Made by a program: the position numbers and the translations under genes
The notes under the pieces: generated by a model
Seen by the model: only the letters and a program-made list of their open reading frames with translations
Database searches by the model: none
Told to the model about the DNA's origin: nothing
In this document: positions 61,017 through 64,000 of the stretch, piece by piece
Layout of the letters: the number at the start of each line of letters is the position of its first letter
Numbering within the stretch: position 1 is the stretch's first letter
DNA from: Sulfitobacter sp. SK012
GTDB lineage: Bacteria > Pseudomonadota > Alphaproteobacteria > Rhodobacterales > Rhodobacteraceae
NCBI RefSeq assembly: GCF_003352085.1
Contig: NZ_CP025807.1
Coordinates: 1 to 64,000 of the forward strand
Length of the DNA: 64,000 bases
Direction of reading: 5' to 3'

Positions 61017-61498
61017 GTCATGCTCTTGGTTTCGGGTTGCTCTGGAAATCGCTCTCTAATTAAATCTTGGAAGCTTTTTGGGTAACCGACGCCAATACGT
61101 AGCCAAGCCTCGGCGAAGCCGGGTGCCTGCATATGGCGCGCAAGAGCGTTCAAATAGGCGTCCCAGACCTCATCTTCCACCAATTCGCGTTCATGTTGCA
61201 TGTAGGCGGAGTAGATCAATGAGAAGTAGGTCCCAACGCCGCGTTCATACTGATACTGCTCGACTTCAGTGAGCTCGGTGGGGTTTGCGCCGCCCTTGGT
61301 CATCAGCTCGGCGTTCTCAGCGAGAAGGCCAAAAACCTCCCGTTCAAGCGTCATCAATGACTGGACAGTGGCACCCTCAATCGCGCGTGCATTGTGACGC
61401 ACTTCATAGATCAAGAAAATGATAGAGATAACAACACCAATCGCTCCGGCAACAGAAGCGGTGCCTTCGATTGCGGGCCAGTTCAAATTGCTAAGCAT
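61013..61498 (-). CDS. Hypothetical membrane-anchored protein
   Basis: 161 residues with one N-terminal helix (AGAIGVVISIIFLIYEVRHN) and a soluble helical C-terminal part (LMTLEREVFGLLAENAELM...). I recognise it only as a frequent uncharacterised bacterial protein type. Transcribed before and overlapping the methyltransferase gene. Confidence 0.8.
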   Translation of the reverse strand: MLSNLNWPAIEGTASVAGAIGVVISIIFLIYEVRHNARAIEGATVQSLMTLEREVFGLLAENAELMTKGGANPTELTEVEQYQYERGVGTYFSLIYSAYMQHERELVEDEVWDAYLNALARHMQAPGFAEAWLRIGVGYPKSFQDLIRERFPEQPETKSMT

Positions 61499-61895
61499 TT
61501 CTCTTTAACTTCTTGGTTGCCATATATTCACCGTAACTCGGATTAAGACAGCTTTGCTACTTTTTTGGTTTGTCTTCTGAAAATGCGGGCATTCAGGCAC
61601 CATGCAGCATCCGTCAAAACGGGCTCCTTGCCGCCAATAGATCGGTCGCAGCATTTTGGCCATCAGGCGGCATGGCCTTCGACGAGGACGGCCCAAAGCC
61701 GCCGTTCGTCGAGGGTAGCGATGCTACGACGCAGCTTACCTGAAAGCAGCCATTGGCCACGCGTCGGTTGCCGAGTTCGATCAGATAGGAGCTTTGCGGT
61801 CAAGTTCAATCACGCGGCCTGAATGTCGCATATGAAGGATATGAGATTTTCCCGAGAGGCTATCGTGCAACAAAGACCTCTTTGAATGGCCCGAT
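61499..61895. other. Non-coding region carrying a 75-bp dispersed repeat
   Basis: About 397 bp between divergent genes, with repeat copy B (61621-61695). No gene. Confidence 0.65.
61621..61695 (+). repeat. Dispersed intergenic repeat, copy B
   Basis: 75 bp differing from copy A (60110-60184) at a single base (CCAATAG versus CCATTAG). The flanks diverge at once on both sides. Confidence 0.85.
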
Positions 61896-62813
61896 ATGAC
61901 ATCTCTAGCACCTCCCACCTCCACAGAGGATGCCCACAAGTATGGTGTGGTTTTCGTGTTTGCGGCTGGGGTTCTGTGGTCAACGGTCGGTCTTGGCATT
62001 CGCATGATAGAAGACGCCGTTGTGTGGCAGATTCTGCTCTATCGGTCGATCAGCATGACGCTTTTTCTTTACGTCGTCATTCGGGTCCGGTCGGGCGAAA
62101 GCCCTTTTGCCCAAATCCGCCGCACAGGCTTTCCCGCTGTGATCGCCGGACTTTCACTGGTTGCTGCCTATTCGGGCGCGATATACGCGATCCAGAATAC
62201 CTCGGTCGCGAATGCAATGCTGCTTTTTGCGACATCACCCTTCATGACGGCGGTCTTGGGGCGGATCGTTCTGGGCGAGCGTGTGCGTACCGCGACATTG
62301 ATCGCGATTGCCGTTGCCATTGGCGGGATCACGATCATGGTGGCCGATAAATCCGGTAGCGTCGTCCTGAAAGGTAGCCTCGCTGCACTAGGTTCGGCGT
62401 TTGGCTTCGCCGTTTTCACCGTTACTCTGCGATGGGGGCGAGCGGGTGAAATGCTCCCATCGGTATTCCTGTCCAGCGTGTTCGCGATCGTCGTTACAGT
62501 TGGTATATGCCTATTCTCGGGACTATCCCTTGCTCTTAGCTTGAACGACGGCGCGATATCCATGGGTATGGGCGTTTTTCAGGTGGGTGCGGGATTGATC
62601 CTGTACACGCTCGGGTCACGCAGCCTCCCTGCTGCTGAACTTGCCCTGCTGTCGCTGGCCGAGGTTCTGCTTGGCCCGCTTTGGGTCTGGCTCTTCCTTG
62701 GTGAAACAGCAACCTTCAATACGCTGATCGGAGGTGCCGTGCTGCTTGCGGCAATTGCAGGCAATGCAGTTTCAGGCAAGCGCCGTAAGCCTCCGCCAAT
62801 AGCCACAATTTGA
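61896..62813 (+). CDS. EamA-family (DMT) transporter
   Basis: 305 residues, about ten membrane helices in two EamA repeats: FAAGVLWSTVGLGIRMIEDA ... NAMLLFATSPFMTAVLGRI and GSAFGFAVFTVTLRWGR ... LPAAELALLSLAEVLLGPLWVWLFLGE. Probably exports metabolites or drugs. Single gene with a weak ribosome-binding site before the ATG. Confidence 0.9.
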   Translation: MTSLAPPTSTEDAHKYGVVFVFAAGVLWSTVGLGIRMIEDAVVWQILLYRSISMTLFLYVVIRVRSGESPFAQIRRTGFPAVIAGLSLVAAYSGAIYAIQNTSVANAMLLFATSPFMTAVLGRIVLGERVRTATLIAIAVAIGGITIMVADKSGSVVLKGSLAALGSAFGFAVFTVTLRWGRAGEMLPSVFLSSVFAIVVTVGICLFSGLSLALSLNDGAISMGMGVFQVGAGLILYTLGSRSLPAAELALLSLAEVLLGPLWVWLFLGETATFNTLIGGAVLLAAIAGNAVSGKRRKPPPIATI

Positions 62814-63018
62814 GGATGCATTCGGCCCGAACCGGACCCAGGGCGAGACTGCGACGCTACAGTGCCGCTTACAGATAGCGGTAATTGGGACAGCATGTGT
62901 GAAAAAGGGCATGTTCACTGAACCGCGTTATGATCTGTCAGCTGACGAATTTGCTGAGCAGAAAGCATAGCAGGACACGGCAACCCAATTCTCACTGAGA
63001 ATATTTTATTGTTTGATA

Positions 63019-63038
63019 TTGCCAATATTTGCTGGCAA
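63019..63038. promoter_or_regulatory. Inverted repeat upstream of rpsU
   Basis: TTGCCA, 8 bp, TGGCAA in an AT-rich region about 40 bp before the rpsU ATG. Possible operator or promoter element; unproven. Confidence 0.35.
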
Positions 63039-63077
63039 GTCGTATTTGATAATTTCTAGGAAAGCAGCAGAACTAAA

Positions 63078-63278
63078 ATGCAAGTAAGTGTTCGTGATAA
63101 CAACGTGGATCAAGCGCTTCGGGCGCTCAAGAAAAAGCTGCAGCGTGAAGGTGTATTCCGAGAAATGAGGCTCAAAGAACATTTCGAGAAGCCGTCAGTT
63201 AGCAAGGCGCGCGAGAAAAAAGAAGCCATTAGTCGTCAGCGTAAACTGGCACGTAAAAAGGCCGAACGTGAAGGTTGA
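63078..63278 (+). CDS. rpsU: 30S ribosomal protein S21
   Basis: 66 residues: [40 protein letters not shown], then a Lys/Arg-rich tail. A typical alphaproteobacterial bS21, which binds the 16S rRNA 3' region and supports initiation. Its presence on a RepABC replicon is unusual; it is either a second copy or a chromid-located core gene. AGGAAAG lies about 15 bp before the ATG. Confidence 0.95.
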   Translation: MQVSVRDNNVDQALRALKKKLQREGVFREMRLKEHFEKPSVSKAREKKEAISRQRKLARKKAEREG

Positions 63279-63640
63279 GGTCAAACCATCTATCTCGATA
63301 GCAGATATCAACTGTGTTGCAGAAACTCTGTAAAGCAGGCTCTCTGCCAACATTTGATCGGTCGCAGCGTGTTCAGCCAACGGATCGTGTTGCGCCAGCA
63401 GGGACGGCCCATTGCGGACTTTGGCACCAGTCTTCAGCGCTGCAGTGCTGCTTTTGCATTGCTGACATTAATGCACCGCGCAGCATTTGTAGACCCATCG
63501 TCGGTCTGTAAATCCAAAGATCAACAACCGCGTTAGCCTGCGCCGAATTTATCCAACCGAGTCAGAGCGATTAACGTTGCCCCGTTCCCGCAAGTTCAAA
63601 GTCTAGGTTTTGAAGGGTGCCAATTGGACTTAATTGGGGT
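63279..63640. other. Non-coding region with diverged dispersed repeat
   Basis: 362 bp between convergent genes. Contains diverged repeat copy C (about 63337-63411), and no supported gene. Confidence 0.55.
63337..63411 (+). repeat. Dispersed intergenic repeat, copy C (diverged)
   Basis: Shares GATCGGTCGCAGC, the CAGGGACGGCCCA end and the spacing of copies A and B, with many substitutions between. Probably an older copy of the same family. Confidence 0.55.
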
Positions 63641-64000
63641 TCAGGCAACTGCTCCTGCGGATTGCAGATCCGCCACCTGATCCTCGACGAAGGCATACGA
63701 CTCCGTGTTGATATCTCCGCTCCAGCGCCAGATCGCGAGAAATCCTTCAGGCCCGGTCTTGAAGGCATGCGGCATTTGGCTGGGGTGATGGATCATGTCG
63801 CCAGCCCCCCGCATCCGGATATCATCGCCAGCAATCCAAAGGGCCTGCCCCGCAATAATGACATAGGTCTCATCGGCATCATGAAGATGCAGCGGATAAT
63901 AAGATTCTGGCCGCATATAGACCAAGCCCAACCTCACGTCCGGTGCCGGGATCGGACCGTCTGGCCCCATCAGCGTGGCCACGCTGATCATCTCGGCAAT
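63641..64000 (-). CDS. Cupin-domain protein, DMSP-lyase-like (cut by window edge)
   Basis: C-terminal 119 residues of a protein whose reading frame stays open to the right edge (IAEMISVATLMGPDG...), so the start is outside. The cupin metal motif is clear: YYPLHLHDADETYVIIAG (H-x-H and Glu) and HHPSQMPHAF (His), then FLAIWRWSGD. This pattern, and GPDGPIPAPDVRLGLVYMRP, resembles the cupin domain of DddL-type dimethylsulfoniopropionate lyases. Other cupins of unknown function are possible. Metal ligands appear complete. Confidence 0.75.
   Translation of the reverse strand: MAEMISVATLMGPDGPIPAPDVRLGLVYMRPESYYPLHLHDADETYVIIAGQALWIAGDDIRMRGAGDMIHHPSQMPHAFKTGPEGFLAIWRWSGDINTESYAFVEDQVADLQSAGAVA

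Noticed and set aside
1..64000. tRNA, rRNA, CRISPR arrays, intact insertion sequences or prophage
   Set aside because: I looked for tRNA-like cloverleaf ends, regularly spaced repeats, and transposase or integrase motifs, and found none I can support.

Overview
The window is a bacterial extrachromosomal replicon (large plasmid or chromid) of a marine alphaproteobacterium, most likely of the Rhodobacteraceae/Roseobacter group. The main evidence is a RepABC-type module at the left edge (repB, antisense RNA, repC, two GTTN4GCN4AAC parS palindromes), a VirD1-VirD2-VirD4 mobilisation block, many substrate-binding-protein transporters, a tripartite tricarboxylate transporter (TTT) and two sulfatases. 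The first base is the first base of the repB ATG. repA is not present here, so it probably lies across the linearisation point.

Layout: (1) 1-9.0 kb, replication and mobility: repB, ctRNA, repC, a Fic protein with an N-terminal winged helix and repeated operator-like sites, virD1, virD2, virD4. (2) 9.5-17.1 kb, glucose module: OmpR/EnvZ-type pair (kinase frameshifted in a G/C run), divergent from a sugar ABC transporter (gtsABCD-like, ATPase frameshifted near its start) and glucokinase. (3) 17.3-18.3 kb, a sterol-desaturase-family gene broken by two single-base shifts. (4) 18.9-29.2 kb, a ten-gene minus-strand sugar-acid operon: GntR regulator, CUT2 importer, gluconate-dehydrogenase-like small subunit, GMC oxidoreductase, aldehyde dehydrogenase, enolase-superfamily cycloisomerase/dehydratase, DgoK, DgoA. 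(5) 29.7-31.6 kb, remnants of a type IV secretion region (VirB1-like transglycosylase, small exported protein, XRE regulator). (6) 32.3-52.0 kb, a large catabolic cluster. A minus arm carries RpiR, a Rieske oxygenase, ALDH and a CMD protein. A plus arm carries a dimethylglycine-dehydrogenase-like flavoprotein, an alcohol dehydrogenase, an enolase-superfamily enzyme and an aminotransferase. These are followed by MarR-sulfatase-metallo-hydrolase facing tctCBA-sulfatase across a perfect 20-bp palindrome, then an FAD-linked oxidase and a chimeric remnant gene. (7) 52.2-53.4 kb, a second island of T4SS-plasmid-type accessory genes. (8) 53.7-64 kb, mixed accessory genes (YdeI-like, epoxide-hydrolase-like, WYL regulator, GNAT, SMR, nitrilase, MmgE/PrpD, methyltransferase, EamA, ribosomal protein S21, and a cupin cut by the window edge), separated by degenerate intergenic repeats.

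How the genes work together: regions 2 and 4 funnel sugars to glucose-6-phosphate and to pyruvate plus glyceraldehyde-3-phosphate. Region 6 has the parts to import an organic acid, remove sulfate esters, strip N-methyl groups by Rieske and flavin chemistry, epimerise or dehydrate the carbon skeleton, and oxidise or transaminate it. The substrate cannot be read from sequence. Region 6 is my best candidate for an undescribed system. All family calls come from recognising motifs and overall sequence; no database search was run.
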